A DNA stretch of 64,000 bases from Flavobacterium solisilvae (GTDB taxonomy: Bacteria > Bacteroidota > Bacteroidia > Flavobacteriales > Flavobacteriaceae). The position numbers and the translations under genes were made by a program. The notes under the pieces are model-generated. The model worked only from the letters and a program-made list of their open reading frames with translations, made no database searches and was not told the origin of the DNA. Every line of letters begins with the position of its first letter. The first letter of the stretch is position 1. Shown here piece after piece: positions 9,332 through 18,828 of this stretch. Location of the stretch: the NCBI RefSeq assembly GCF_012911605.1, contig NZ_JAAMPT010000204.1, positions 102,667 through 166,666 of the forward strand. Direction: 5' to 3'.

Positions 9332-12142
9332 TTATACACTCAAAATATAATGTGTTAAACCTACATCATGTGCTAATCCAAGTCTTTTTCGCAAACGATA
9401 TCGTTTTATTTCTAAACTTCGGATGGAAATATTTATCATTGGTGCAATCTCTTTTGAGGAAAGATTTAGTCTTAAATAGGCACAAAGTTTTAAATCGCTT
9501 GGTGTTAAACTTGGATGTTTTTCTTTAATCCGTTTTAGAAAATCTTTATCAACATTATCAAATGCTTCTTTAAATACATTCCAAGAATTATCATTGGAAA
9601 TATTTTTATTAATAGTCGATATAACCGATTTTATATTTCGATTATTATTCTCTTCGGATGTTTTCTTCAAATCTTCCTTAATGATTTCTAATAACTCGTC
9701 TTTTTTAATCAAACTCATTGTTGAAACTGCTAACTCTCTATTTTTTGCATCAACATCTTGAGAAAGTTGTTCGTTTCTTAACTTCATTAATTCTTGCTCA
9801 CTTTCTAAAGCGGCAATCTCTAATAGCAAATTGTTCTCTTCTATTAATTTTTCTTTTTGCTTGTGATAATATTTTTGATATGCTTTATGAATATAATATG
9901 CCAATATCAAAAACAATATTGCATAAACAAATATTGCCAAATTTGTAGCATACCAAGGTTTGTTTATTGTAAACTTATAAACTGCTACATTTTCAGTCAT
10001 AGAATTAGCAATTTTTGATCTTACTTTAAAGGTATAATCGCCAGGTTCAAGATTTTTAAAATTTATGTTAGGTTTTATACTCCATTCACTCCATTGGCTT
10101 TGAAAACCTTCCAACATATATTGGTATTCTACATCTATAAACCGATTAAACTGTGGAACTGAATAATTAAAAACTATATTATTTTCGTCATGTTTCAGTT
10201 GTCCTTTTTCAGTAATTGATAATCTGATTGATGGATTTTCTAATTTATTTACATTAATATCTGTAATTTTTATTTTGTATTTTTTAGTCTTAAAATCGTT
10301 CAAATTAAGCATAAAATAACCATCAGTTTTTCCAACAAGGTATTCATTGGCAGAAATTTGGGTTATATTTTCATAACTCAACATTGGATTTACTATGGCA
10401 AACGGAATTGGAATTTTATGCTTTTTTAAATCAGCGTTTAAATTGCCCGATGTGAAGTAATAAATATAACTTTTGGTAAACAACCACATTTTTCCAGTTT
10501 CATCTACATTTAATTTGCCCGAAATATATTCTCCGTTTTGAAATACTTCACATAGATTTTCGTCTTTAACAAATTTTCCTGTTTTATCGTTTAACTTAAA
10601 AATACCTTGTCTTCCAGCAAAGAAAATACTTCCGTTATATTTTGTTAAACTAAAATGCTTCCCTTTTTGAGGAGAATTTAAAATTGTAAACTTTTTGGCT
10701 GATAAAAAATCGGCGGTTGGAATTACTTTTATAACACCTTTATATTCATGACCAACATATATTTCGTGTTTATTATTTATTTCTAAATAGCGAGCAGAAA
10801 TATCAAAACCTTTCATTTTCCCTTTGTAAATCCAGCTATTATTGACTTTTTCTAGAACTGACAATCCGTTATAATGTCCTTGAAGAAGCATATTTTTTCG
10901 ATTGGGAATGCTATTTATTTTCCATGTTCCCGAACCCTTAAATATAAGATTGGCTGTATTTCCATTCACAAAAAAAGTTCCTAAATCGTGTCCACAAAAA
11001 AGTTCGTCGTTGTATTTAAAGAGCGACCAAACTTGACCTTTTGTTCCTTGAATAAACTGAAATTTCTCGTTTTTAGAAGCGTTTTTGTAAAACAACCCTT
11101 GATTGGTTCCCAAATAAATCTTGTCATTATGTTTCACCGAAGCATACACAGCACCTAAATATCCTTCGTCATCCATATAATTAAGTACTGGCGATTTTAG
11201 GTTTACACAATCAATTCCATTATCTAAGCCAAGCCAAATATTATTATCAACATCTTCTGTAATCGATAAAATTGTATTGTTGCTCAAACCCGAATTTTGA
11301 GTAATATGATATTTCACTTTTCCCAATTTATCCAATACGTAAACACCATTTGAAATTGTTCCCAAAGCAAATCCGCCATCGGCTAATTTTTTTGCACTAA
11401 AAATGGTATTTGGTTTAAGTTCTTGTTCTGAAACAAAATGATGTACATCTAATTTTTCACCTTTTAATGTAAAAATTCCAGCTCGTTCCGTTTGCAAAAG
11501 CAATCCATCATCCGAAGGAAAAATTTCAACAATACGATTAGTTTTTATTCTTTCATCGGAACAAATCAGTTTACTTTCTCCGTTGATTATTTCATATAAA
11601 CCTTCGTTAACGGCTTGAAAATAAATGGAATTATTCACTCGATATATTTTAAAAATATAAGGATGATTCTCTATAAAACTAATGGTATTCTTTTTAACAT
11701 CATAAGCATAAATTCGGTTAAACGACTGAAAAAGAACCCAATTATCAATGTTAACAATGTTCCAAAAATGCTCATCTTCAATCAATTTACTTTTCACTCT
11801 GTTACTAAGCGAAGTATATTTTAGTTGTCCGTTAGTTTGTCGTTTCCAAAAACCAAATTCCATATAACAACCTGTAAAAATCTTATCCCCAACAGCTTTC
11901 ACCGAACGCATTATCGTTTCATTTGGCGAAGCATTTAACTTCCATTCCGAACCATTAAATTCCAACAAACCTTCATTATTTGCAAAATAAACAAACTGTT
12001 TTTGGTCTTGGGAAATCATCCAGTTTTGACTTGCCGCACCATACGTATTAGAACTAAACTTAACAATTGGTGGCAATTCTTGTGCAAAAAACAATTGGCT
12101 GATAAAAAATAGTAAAAACGAAATTAATTTGATGAATTTCAT
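9332..12142 (-). CDS. Membrane-bound Y_Y_Y / LuxR-type transcriptional regulator of the glucan locus
   Basis: This 936-residue protein has a signal peptide (to about residue 20) and a large periplasmic region of beta-propeller-like repeats (about residues 25-650). A Y_Y_Y (triple-tyrosine) domain ends ...PGDYTFKVRSK, followed by one membrane segment (about 735-757) and a coiled coil rich in Glu and Lys. The C-terminal helix-turn-helix of LuxR/GerE type contains LTPSDLKLCAYLRLNLSSKEIA. It resembles hybrid two-component PUL sensors but lacks histidine kinase and receiver domains. By analogy it senses a glucan fragment in the periplasm and activates the adjacent susC operon. It is separated from that operon by 276 bp and transcribed in the same direction. 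Confidence 0.85.
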   Translation of the reverse strand: MKFIKLISFLLFFISQLFFAQELPPIVKFSSNTYGAASQNWMISQDQKQFVYFANNEGLLEFNGSEWKLNASPNETIMRSVKAVGDKIFTGCYMEFGFWKRQTNGQLKYTSLSNRVKSKLIEDEHFWNIVNIDNWVLFQSFNRIYAYDVKKNTISFIENHPYIFKIYRVNNSIYFQAVNEGLYEIINGESKLICSDERIKTNRIVEIFPSDDGLLLQTERAGIFTLKGEKLDVHHFVSEQELKPNTIFSAKKLADGGFALGTISNGVYVLDKLGKVKYHITQNSGLSNNTILSITEDVDNNIWLGLDNGIDCVNLKSPVLNYMDDEGYLGAVYASVKHNDKIYLGTNQGLFYKNASKNEKFQFIQGTKGQVWSLFKYNDELFCGHDLGTFFVNGNTANLIFKGSGTWKINSIPNRKNMLLQGHYNGLSVLEKVNNSWIYKGKMKGFDISARYLEINNKHEIYVGHEYKGVIKVIPTADFLSAKKFTILNSPQKGKHFSLTKYNGSIFFAGRQGIFKLNDKTGKFVKDENLCEVFQNGEYISGKLNVDETGKMWLFTKSYIYYFTSGNLNADLKKHKIPIPFAIVNPMLSYENITQISANEYLVGKTDGYFMLNLNDFKTKKYKIKITDINVNKLENPSIRLSITEKGQLKHDENNIVFNYSVPQFNRFIDVEYQYMLEGFQSQWSEWSIKPNINFKNLEPGDYTFKVRSKIANSMTENVAVYKFTINKPWYATNLAIFVYAILFLILAYYIHKAYQKYYHKQKEKLIEENNLLLEIAALESEQELMKLRNEQLSQDVDAKNRELAVSTMSLIKKDELLEIIKEDLKKTSEENNNRNIKSVISTINKNISNDNSWNVFKEAFDNVDKDFLKRIKEKHPSLTPSDLKLCAYLRLNLSSKEIAPMINISIRSLEIKRYRLRKRLGLAHDVGLTHYILSV

Positions 12143-12249
12143 CTGATTTGTGGTTTATAGTTGAGTAATGCTTGTAAAAATATTGCTTCGCTTATTCAAA
12201 TCCAAAAAAATGTACCATAGTTTGGTTTAAATCTCATCGAGGAAATGGT

Positions 12250-12257
12250 TATCTTTG
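12250..12257 (+). promoter_or_regulatory. Bacteroidota -7 promoter box of uvrA
   Basis: TATCTTTG matches TAnnTTTG exactly and lies 21 bp upstream of the ATG at 12278. No well-spaced -33 TTTG was found. It overlaps the longer possible reading frame from 12245 and therefore supports the downstream start. Confidence 0.6.
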
Positions 12258-12277
12258 CAATCATTTTGATTTTTGCT

Positions 12278-15079
12278 ATGAAAAGTACGGAAATTGCTAC
12301 ACTCGAACCTAAAAAAAACATCTTAATAAAAGGCGCACAAATTCATAATCTAAAGAATTTGGATGTCGTTATTCCTAGAAACCAATTAGTCGTTATCACA
12401 GGATTATCAGGTTCAGGAAAATCGAGTTTAGCTTTTGATACTTTATATGCCGAAGGTCAACGTCGTTATGTAGAAAGTTTATCTTCTTATGCGCGACAAT
12501 TTTTGGGCAGATTAGACAAACCAAAAGTTGAATATATCAAAGGAATTGCACCAGCAATAGCGATTGAACAAAAAGTAAATACAACCAATGCGCGTTCAAC
12601 TGTTGGAACTTCTACCGAAATTTATGATTATTTAAAATTACTTTTTGCCCGAATTGGAAAAACAATTTCGCCTGTTTCTGGCAAAGAAGTTAAAAAAGAT
12701 ACCGTTTCTGATGTTATAAACGAAGTTAAAACCTTTGAAAAAGAAAGTAAATGGTTGCTTCTTGCTCCTATTCATCTGGAAGAAGGACGAAAACTAGAAG
12801 ACAAACTAAAAGTGTTGCTTCAGCAAGGTTTTGCTCGTATTTTGGTTGAAAATGAAATGGTTCGTTTAGACCAAATTGACGAACATTCGTTAGACAATAA
12901 AGATATTTTGCTAATTATCGATAGAATTGTAGTAAATCCTGAAACTTCGGGCGAAGAAGAATTCTATAATCGATTGGCAGATGCCGTTCAAACCGCTTTT
13001 TTTGAAGGCAAAGGCGTTTGCTATTTACAAGAACTTGAAACCAAAAAACGATTGGAATTCAGTTCAAATTTTGAATTGGACGGAATGACCTTTCTAGAAC
13101 CAAATATTCATCTTTTTAGCTTCAATAATCCTTATGGTGCATGTCCAACCTGCGAAGGTTATGGAAACATCATCGGGATTGACACCGAATTAGTCGTTCC
13201 AAATACAGCACTTTCGGTTTTTGAAAACGCTATTTTTCCTTGGCGTGGCGAAAGCATGAGTTGGTATCGCGATCAATTGGTTAACAATGCTTATAAATTT
13301 GATTTCCCTATTCACAAACCTTATTTTCAACTATCGGATGAACAAAAAGAACTGATTTGGAAAGGAAATAAATTCTTTACTGGATTGAATGATTTTTTTG
13401 CCGAACTCGAAGAAAAAAATTATAAAATTCAAAATCGTGTGATGCTTTCGCGTTATCGAGGCAAAACAAAATGTACTACTTGTAAAGGAAAACGCCTTCG
13501 ATTGGAAGCTAATTACATTCAAGTTGGCGGAAAAACCATTTCCGAATTGGTTGATTTACCAATTAAGCGATTAATTCCGTTTTTTAATGATTTAAAATTA
13601 TCCGAATATGATTTTAAAGTCGCCAAACGTTTGCTTATCGAAATCAATAATCGATTGGCTTTCTTGAGCGATGTTGGTTTGGATTATTTGACCTTAAACC
13701 GAAATTCGGCTTCGCTTTCTGGTGGTGAATCACAGCGAATTAACTTAGCCACTTCGCTTGGAAGTAGTTTAGTTGGTTCAATGTATATTTTGGACGAACC
13801 AAGTATTGGTTTACATCCAAAAGACACCGAAAAATTAATCACAGTTTTGAAAAATCTTCGTGATTTAGGAAATACCGTTATTGTGGTGGAACACGACGAA
13901 GATATTATGAAAGCTGCGGACAGAATTATCGATATTGGTCCAGAAGCTGGAACGCACGGCGGAAATCTAGTTGCCGAAGGAACATTTGAAGAAATTTTGA
14001 AAGCCAATTCGCTTACCGCAAAATATCTGAATGGCGAAATGGAAATTGCTGTGCCAAAAACACGCAGAAAGTCAAAAAACGCCATCGAAATTATCGGCGC
14101 AAGAGAAAACAATCTCCAAAACGTTGACGTTTCGTTTCCTTTGGAAAGTTTGACCGTAATTACAGGTGTTTCAGGTAGTGGAAAAAGTACGTTGGTTAAA
14201 AAAATTCTTTTTCCGGCAATGCAAAAGAAACTAGAAGGCATTGGTGACAAAGCTGGACAATTCTCTGAAATTAAAGGAAGTTTTTCGCATATAAAACACA
14301 TCGAATATGTAGATCAAAACCCAATTGGAAGAAGTTCGCGTTCTAATCCGGTTACCTATATTAAAGCGTATGACGACATCCGAGATTTGTATGCCAAAGA
14401 AAAATTATCCAAAATTAGAGGTTATTTACCGAAACACTTTTCATTTAATGTTGATGGCGGACGATGTGAAACCTGCAAAGGCGATGGAACAATTAATGTA
14501 GAAATGATTTTCATGGCAGATGTTGAATTGCCATGTGAAACTTGTGGCGGAAAACGTTTCAAGAAAGAAATCCTCGAAGTAACTTTTGAAGGCAAAAACA
14601 TCGATGATATATTAACGATGACTATTGATGATGCTATTTCGTTTTTCAGCGCTCATAAACAAACCAAAATCATTCAAAAATTGCAACCATTGCAAGATGT
14701 TGGTTTAGGTTATGTTCAATTAGGACAATCATCATCTACGCTTTCTGGTGGCGAAGCACAACGTATTAAATTGGCTTCGTTCTTAGTAAAAGGAGCTACA
14801 AAAGACAAAGCATTATTTGTTTTTGACGAACCAACGACTGGTTTGCATTTTCATGACATCAAAAAACTATTAACTTCTTTTGACGCTTTGATAGAAAAAG
14901 GACATTCGATTATTGTGATTGAGCATAATTTAGATTTAATCAAATGTGCCGATTGGATTATTGATTTAGGTCCAGAAGGTGGCGAAAACGGCGGACAACT
15001 TCTCGCGGTTGGAACTCCAGAAGAAATCGTGAAAAACAAAAAATCGATTACGGGAATGTATCTTAAGGAGAAAATATAA
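12278..15079 (+). CDS. uvrA: UvrABC excinuclease subunit A
   Basis: I place the start at 12278 (MKSTEIA..., 933 residues) because the promoter box at 12250-12257 lies inside the longer frame. The protein has two ABC ATPase modules with Walker A GLSGSGKSS and GVSGSGKST and signatures LSGGESQRI and LSGGEAQRI. It also has the paired zinc motifs CPTCEGYG/CTTCKGKR and CETCKGDG/CETCGGKR. It is the DNA-damage-sensing dimer of nucleotide excision repair and hands bulky lesions to UvrB in the cytoplasm. The length matches the E. coli protein closely. It stands alone, followed by its own terminator. A second UvrA-type paralogue elsewhere in the genome cannot be excluded. Confidence 0.97.
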   Translation: MKSTEIATLEPKKNILIKGAQIHNLKNLDVVIPRNQLVVITGLSGSGKSSLAFDTLYAEGQRRYVESLSSYARQFLGRLDKPKVEYIKGIAPAIAIEQKVNTTNARSTVGTSTEIYDYLKLLFARIGKTISPVSGKEVKKDTVSDVINEVKTFEKESKWLLLAPIHLEEGRKLEDKLKVLLQQGFARILVENEMVRLDQIDEHSLDNKDILLIIDRIVVNPETSGEEEFYNRLADAVQTAFFEGKGVCYLQELETKKRLEFSSNFELDGMTFLEPNIHLFSFNNPYGACPTCEGYGNIIGIDTELVVPNTALSVFENAIFPWRGESMSWYRDQLVNNAYKFDFPIHKPYFQLSDEQKELIWKGNKFFTGLNDFFAELEEKNYKIQNRVMLSRYRGKTKCTTCKGKRLRLEANYIQVGGKTISELVDLPIKRLIPFFNDLKLSEYDFKVAKRLLIEINNRLAFLSDVGLDYLTLNRNSASLSGGESQRINLATSLGSSLVGSMYILDEPSIGLHPKDTEKLITVLKNLRDLGNTVIVVEHDEDIMKAADRIIDIGPEAGTHGGNLVAEGTFEEILKANSLTAKYLNGEMEIAVPKTRRKSKNAIEIIGARENNLQNVDVSFPLESLTVITGVSGSGKSTLVKKILFPAMQKKLEGIGDKAGQFSEIKGSFSHIKHIEYVDQNPIGRSSRSNPVTYIKAYDDIRDLYAKEKLSKIRGYLPKHFSFNVDGGRCETCKGDGTINVEMIFMADVELPCETCGGKRFKKEILEVTFEGKNIDDILTMTIDDAISFFSAHKQTKIIQKLQPLQDVGLGYVQLGQSSSTLSGGEAQRIKLASFLVKGATKDKALFVFDEPTTGLHFHDIKKLLTSFDALIEKGHSIIVIEHNLDLIKCADWIIDLGPEGGENGGQLLAVGTPEEIVKNKKSITGMYLKEKI

Positions 15080-15100
15080 TCGAAAAACAACTTCATACGA

Positions 15101-15135
15101 AAGCACAATTCAAAATTTTGGATTGTGCTTTTTTT
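15101..15135 (+). terminator. Intrinsic terminator after uvrA
   Basis: The stem AAGCACAAT / ATTGTGCTT is followed by a T-run, 22 bp after the uvrA stop codon. Confidence 0.8.
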
Positions 15136-15202
15136 ATTCAAATAACTGAAAATCATTTCATTAAAAACTCTTAATCAAACCTTAAGAATTTCTTTTAGTC
15201 AT

Positions 15203-15219
15203 TTGGCACAGCAATTGAA
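15203..15219 (+). promoter_or_regulatory. Possible sigma-54 (-24/-12) promoter
   Basis: TTGGCAC, five bases, then TTGAA matches the sigma-54 consensus TTGGCAC-N5-TTGCW with one mismatch at the -12 element (GA for GC). It lies about 82 bp upstream of the next start codon, and no TAnnTTTG box was seen there. The assignment is by motif only. Confidence 0.4.
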
Positions 15220-15301
15220 ATAAGCTAAACAACAGAAACAATTTCTGTTCGAAGAAGCCGAAAATCGAAAGAGTAAGCAAAACGCATTAAATTGAATTAT
15301 T

Positions 15302-15907
15302 ATGAAAACAATTACATTATTAGTAGCAAGCGTTTTGATGACAACAACCATTGTAAACGCAACCGAAGTAACTTTTACTTCAACCGAAAATAGAATGAGA
15401 TACAATTTCGATGAGCCAATTTCATTTATAGAACGCGGTATTGAGTTTTATGTTTTTGCCAACGGTGAATTTGATTTTAACACAAGACCAGAAGATAGCC
15501 AAGGCGACTATTTTTATAGAACAGCTGGAAAAAGAGCAACAACGGCAAGAAAACCAGTAAATGTAAATTATGGAACTCGAATTGAGCATGATAGTTTTGG
15601 TCGCGTTAGACGAATTGGTAACACGTTTATCAACTATGACAACAACGATAGAGTAAGCCGAATTGGAACAGTTTACATGAGATACAACCGATTTGGATTA
15701 ACACAAATTGGTGGAATGAAAATTAACTATAGCAACCGTGGACAAATTGTAAGCATGTATGGTAACATAAAAGGAACCAGAAATCAAGGATTTGTTTACA
15801 CCAGTTATAGCAGCAACAATGATTATGCTTCAAACTATCCTGTAGATAACGATTATTACTACTACAGAACTGATGGTACAAAAGCAAAAATAGAAGACAA
15901 AAAATAA
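15302..15907 (+). CDS. Small secreted protein with YD-like repeats, unknown function
   Basis: This 201-residue protein has a clear signal peptide (cleavage after VNA, residue 20). The mature part holds three to four imperfect copies of a unit of about 17-20 residues of the form YD..RV.RIG..F..Y, resembling short YD/RHS-type beta repeats, and a tyrosine-rich tail (DYYYYRTDG). No enzyme motif or membrane anchor is visible, so it should be periplasmic or extracellular. It is a single-gene unit between two terminators, possibly driven by a sigma-54 promoter. I do not recognise a function. Confidence 0.75.
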   Translation: MKTITLLVASVLMTTTIVNATEVTFTSTENRMRYNFDEPISFIERGIEFYVFANGEFDFNTRPEDSQGDYFYRTAGKRATTARKPVNVNYGTRIEHDSFGRVRRIGNTFINYDNNDRVSRIGTVYMRYNRFGLTQIGGMKINYSNRGQIVSMYGNIKGTRNQGFVYTSYSSNNDYASNYPVDNDYYYYRTDGTKAKIEDKK

Positions 15908-15954
15908 ATTGAGTTAGGTTTTTATAAATTTTGGTTGGTTAGTTTTTGATGATG

Positions 15955-15989
15955 AAATCCCGCGGAGTGAAAACGAAGCGGGATTTTTT
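15955..15989 (+). terminator. Intrinsic terminator
   Basis: A perfect 9-bp stem AAATCCCGC / GCGGGATTT with a 14-base loop is followed by a T-run. It ends the secreted-protein gene and insulates it from the methyltransferase operon downstream. Confidence 0.85.
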
Positions 15990-16012
15990 ATGGTTTATTT
16001 TTATATATTTAT

Positions 16013-16044
16013 TTTGTTTTTTAATAAATTTCTATGTAGTTTTG
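16013..16044 (+). promoter_or_regulatory. Promoter of the methyltransferase operon
   Basis: A -33 element TTTG (16013-16016), a 20-bp spacer and the -7 box TAGTTTTG (16037-16044) give a full Bacteroidota-type promoter. The predicted transcription start is close to 16050, just upstream of the TTG start codon at 16067. Confidence 0.6.
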
Positions 16045-16066
16045 AATACTATAATTAGCATTTGTT

Positions 16067-16834
16067 TTGAATAAAATATTTAACCATACCAGTGAGAAAA
16101 TGAGTGAAATAGAAGATAAATCTGTTTCACTAATGGTAACGTCTCCACCATACAATATTGACATAAACTATGGAAATAATTGGCAAGACGGAAAAATTAA
16201 AAATTCTAAAGGGAAAAAATATTCGGATAATCTAGAAGAAAACGAATATAGAAAAATGATAGAAAAAGTAATCACTGAAACCAAAAGAGTTTTGAAAGAT
16301 GATGGACAAATATGGTTCAATATAAAAAATAGATACAATAATGATAATATGATTCCACCTTTCTGGATAATGGAATACTTTCAAGACATGTATTTAAAGA
16401 ATATTATTATTTGGAATTTTGATTGGGGTGGATCAACAAATAAAAGATTCTCTTCAAGATACGAATATGTTTTCTTTTTTACTAAACACAAAAACAACTA
16501 TACTTTTAATTTAGACGACGTAAAAATCCCAGCTCTAAACTACAGACCTGATAGATACAAAAGCCAACTTAAAAACCCAACAGATGTATGGAAAATATCT
16601 TTGGTTAGCGGTAATTCATTGGAAAGAACAGAACATCCAGCTCAATACCCTGAAGAATTAATTGAGAGAATTATTAAAGCTGGAACAAATCCAGATGATT
16701 TGGTTCTTGATCCGTTTATGGGAAGTGGAACAACTGCTGTTGTGGCTAAAAAATTAGGCAGAAATTATGTTGGTTACGAAACCGAAGAAGATTTTATTAA
16801 AATTGCTGAAAAAAGATTGAAGAATGCAGAATAA
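16067..16834 (+). CDS. Beta-class DNA amino-methyltransferase 1 (probable N4-cytosine)
   Basis: This 255-residue enzyme has catalytic motif IV TSPPYN at residues 25-30 near the N-terminus and the AdoMet-binding motif I DPFMGSGTT near residues 214-222, with the target-recognition region between. That is the beta-class order. SPPY rather than DPPY suggests N4-cytosine methylation, though N6-adenine is not excluded. The start codon is TTG at 16067; an ATG 33 bp downstream would trim conserved residues before motif IV. The gene overlaps the next methyltransferase gene by 11 bp. It is the modification arm of the adjacent restriction-like locus. Recognition sequence unknown. Confidence 0.9.
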   Translation: MNKIFNHTSEKMSEIEDKSVSLMVTSPPYNIDINYGNNWQDGKIKNSKGKKYSDNLEENEYRKMIEKVITETKRVLKDDGQIWFNIKNRYNNDNMIPPFWIMEYFQDMYLKNIIIWNFDWGGSTNKRFSSRYEYVFFFTKHKNNYTFNLDDVKIPALNYRPDRYKSQLKNPTDVWKISLVSGNSLERTEHPAQYPEELIERIIKAGTNPDDLVLDPFMGSGTTAVVAKKLGRNYVGYETEEDFIKIAEKRLKNAE

Positions 16835-17678
16835 CAAATATTTTAATTTAGAAGATACTTTAGTAAAAAACATTGGAGATAGTTATTATACAATTGGAGA
16901 TTGTATCAATACTATGAAAAATATGCCTGAAAAAAGCGTAAATACAATTGTAACTTCTCCTCCATATAATCTTGACAAAAAATATGGTAAATACGATGAC
17001 AATAAACCTTTTAAAGAATGGGAAAATCTTATTGATGAAACTGCAAAAACAGCACATAAAATATTAAAAGACAATGGTAGTTTTTTATTAAATGTTTCTC
17101 CTATTCCTGATAAAAAAACCAAAGAAATAATTCCTTTAGATGCAATAGCTTATTATATTTTTAAGAAAAACGGTTACTATTTAAGAAACAGTATTATTTG
17201 GCATTTTAATAATATGCAGAATTGCACAAACCGATTAAGTGGTAGATGGGAATCAATCCTTTGGTTTGTTAAGGATATCAATAATTATCAATTCAATTTA
17301 AACGATATCCGAATTCCATACATTACTCAAAATGACAAAAGATTGATCGGAGGTAGTGGCAGAAACCCAACTGACACATGGAATTTTGATTTGCCTGAAA
17401 GTGATTTTTGGTATTTTGATAGAGTTAATAACATGACAAAAAACAAACTTGGGTTAACAGAACATCCATGTATTTATCCAACCGCTATGATTGAAAGGAT
17501 TATTAAAATGACAACACAAAAAGGTGATGTTGTATTAGATCCTTTTCTTGGAAGCGGAACTACTTTAGTTGCTACTCAAAAAACAGAAAGGATAGGCTTA
17601 GGTATTGAACTTGATGAAAGATATGAAGATATTATTTCAAAAAGAATTAAAAATGAAAGTATTAAAGAGTTGTTTTAA
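16824..17678 (+). CDS. Beta-class DNA amino-methyltransferase 2 (probable N4-cytosine)
   Basis: This 284-residue protein has TSPPYN at residues 44-49 and DPFLGSGTT from residue 239, with a target-recognition region clearly different from that of its neighbour. Two such enzymes side by side usually methylate the two strands of an asymmetric site. Its stop codon faces the convergent four-gene operon across only 10 bp, so both arms form one compact island. Product and class are clear from the motifs; the methylated base and the site need experimental mapping. Confidence 0.9.
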   Translation: MQNNKYFNLEDTLVKNIGDSYYTIGDCINTMKNMPEKSVNTIVTSPPYNLDKKYGKYDDNKPFKEWENLIDETAKTAHKILKDNGSFLLNVSPIPDKKTKEIIPLDAIAYYIFKKNGYYLRNSIIWHFNNMQNCTNRLSGRWESILWFVKDINNYQFNLNDIRIPYITQNDKRLIGGSGRNPTDTWNFDLPESDFWYFDRVNNMTKNKLGLTEHPCIYPTAMIERIIKMTTQKGDVVLDPFLGSGTTLVATQKTERIGLGIELDERYEDIISKRIKNESIKELF

Positions 17679-17688
17679 ATAATCAAAA

Positions 17689-18828
17689 TTATTCTGCATT
17701 ATATCTAAAAACATCGAAATTGTGCATTATCAATTTCGCTCTGTTATCATATGTTTCTTTAGAGCTATTATCCGATTGATGTTCCAAAATAGAATTAATT
17801 ATCACAATCATTTCTTGATTTGAAAACAATTTTAATTCATTCGGCGTTGCAAAATGAATTTTCAAAATTTCTTCCTTTGATTGTGGCTTAATTCTAAATT
17901 GTTTTTTATTAAGATAATCTATATAGCAAGATTGATCTTCTTTCAATGAAGAATTACCATTTTTAGAACCGTCAATTGATCTGTTAAATGCAGTTGTGTT
18001 GTCAACCGAGAAATTTGAATGGTTACCAAGTGTTGCTTTTATTAATTTAGCTTTACTAAGTCCTCCACAACCTAAAAAATGAACTTTTTTAAAGCTTTTT
18101 AAGTTAAGGATTTTGTCAATATTTAAAATTGAATTTACAAATTCCTCATTATTCATATCAATTAAAGCTCCAATAGCTAATTTAGTAGACTTATAATCCA
18201 ATCTACTCAAATATTGGTTGATTTCATCATCTTGTAAAAACGCAGGTAATATAGTTAACAATCTACTTTCATCATCAATATTGTGATATGTAAAGTTTGC
18301 ATATTTAACACATTTATCGATTAATAGTGATTTGCATTTTTTATCGTTAAATATATTTCTTATTGGATTTCCACTTTGATTTCTTACTTTGAAAGGGTTC
18401 GGGATATCAAATGTTACTGCGTTATGTATGTTAGAGTCTAATATAAATTTACAATATCTCTCTAATATTTTTTCAGAATCTATGATAGAATCAAACTTTT
18501 CGATTATTTCATTAGTTGATAAGTTTGGAAATTTTGAATCAATATAGTTAACAATTTTTGTTGTTCCAACATCCATTATTAAATTTTTAGTATTGTATAA
18601 TGAATTGTCATTTGTTCTATCAACTATCCATTCCCTAGCATTATAAATTTTACTCCAATTACTTTTTTTAAGTAAACTGTTCAAACCTTTATGATTAAAA
18701 AATATATCGCCAAACTTTATCAATGTATTTTCTTTAAAATAATTTGGCATAAACTCATTCCACATTCTGTTTACACCATTCCAATCTCCAGCACCACCAC
18801 CTGAACTATATACAAAATAAAAATCCAT
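17689..18828 (-). CDS. TGT/DpdA-like TIM-barrel protein in a restriction locus
   Basis: This 379-residue protein matches no standard restriction gene. Five motifs line up in order with tRNA-guanine transglycosylase. LIMDVGTT (Asp86) fits the general-base loop LTDSGGF. TFDIPNP (Asp141) fits the base-recognition FDE loop. AIGAL (218-222) and HFLGCGG (250-256) fit later barrel strands. FSVDNTT...R..DG (Asp276, Arg283) fits the nucleophile loop FDCVMPTR...NG. Spacings resemble the bacterial enzyme. The C-terminal zinc ligands are mostly absent, with only one Cys (301) and His325 in place, as might suit a DNA-acting DpdA-like branch. It would exchange a base in DNA or RNA. Its start overlaps the nuclease stop by one base. 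The fold assignment is my own motif reading and needs structural comparison. Confidence 0.6.
   Translation of the reverse strand: MDFYFVYSSGGGAGDWNGVNRMWNEFMPNYFKENTLIKFGDIFFNHKGLNSLLKKSNWSKIYNAREWIVDRTNDNSLYNTKNLIMDVGTTKIVNYIDSKFPNLSTNEIIEKFDSIIDSEKILERYCKFILDSNIHNAVTFDIPNPFKVRNQSGNPIRNIFNDKKCKSLLIDKCVKYANFTYHNIDDESRLLTILPAFLQDDEINQYLSRLDYKSTKLAIGALIDMNNEEFVNSILNIDKILNLKSFKKVHFLGCGGLSKAKLIKATLGNHSNFSVDNTTAFNRSIDGSKNGNSSLKEDQSCYIDYLNKKQFRIKPQSKEEILKIHFATPNELKLFSNQEMIVIINSILEHQSDNSSKETYDNRAKLIMHNFDVFRYNAE

Noticed and set aside
13684..14301. 205-codon minus-strand frame inside uvrA
   Set aside because: It lies fully antisense to a conserved ABC module of uvrA, has no family features and is explained by codon bias.
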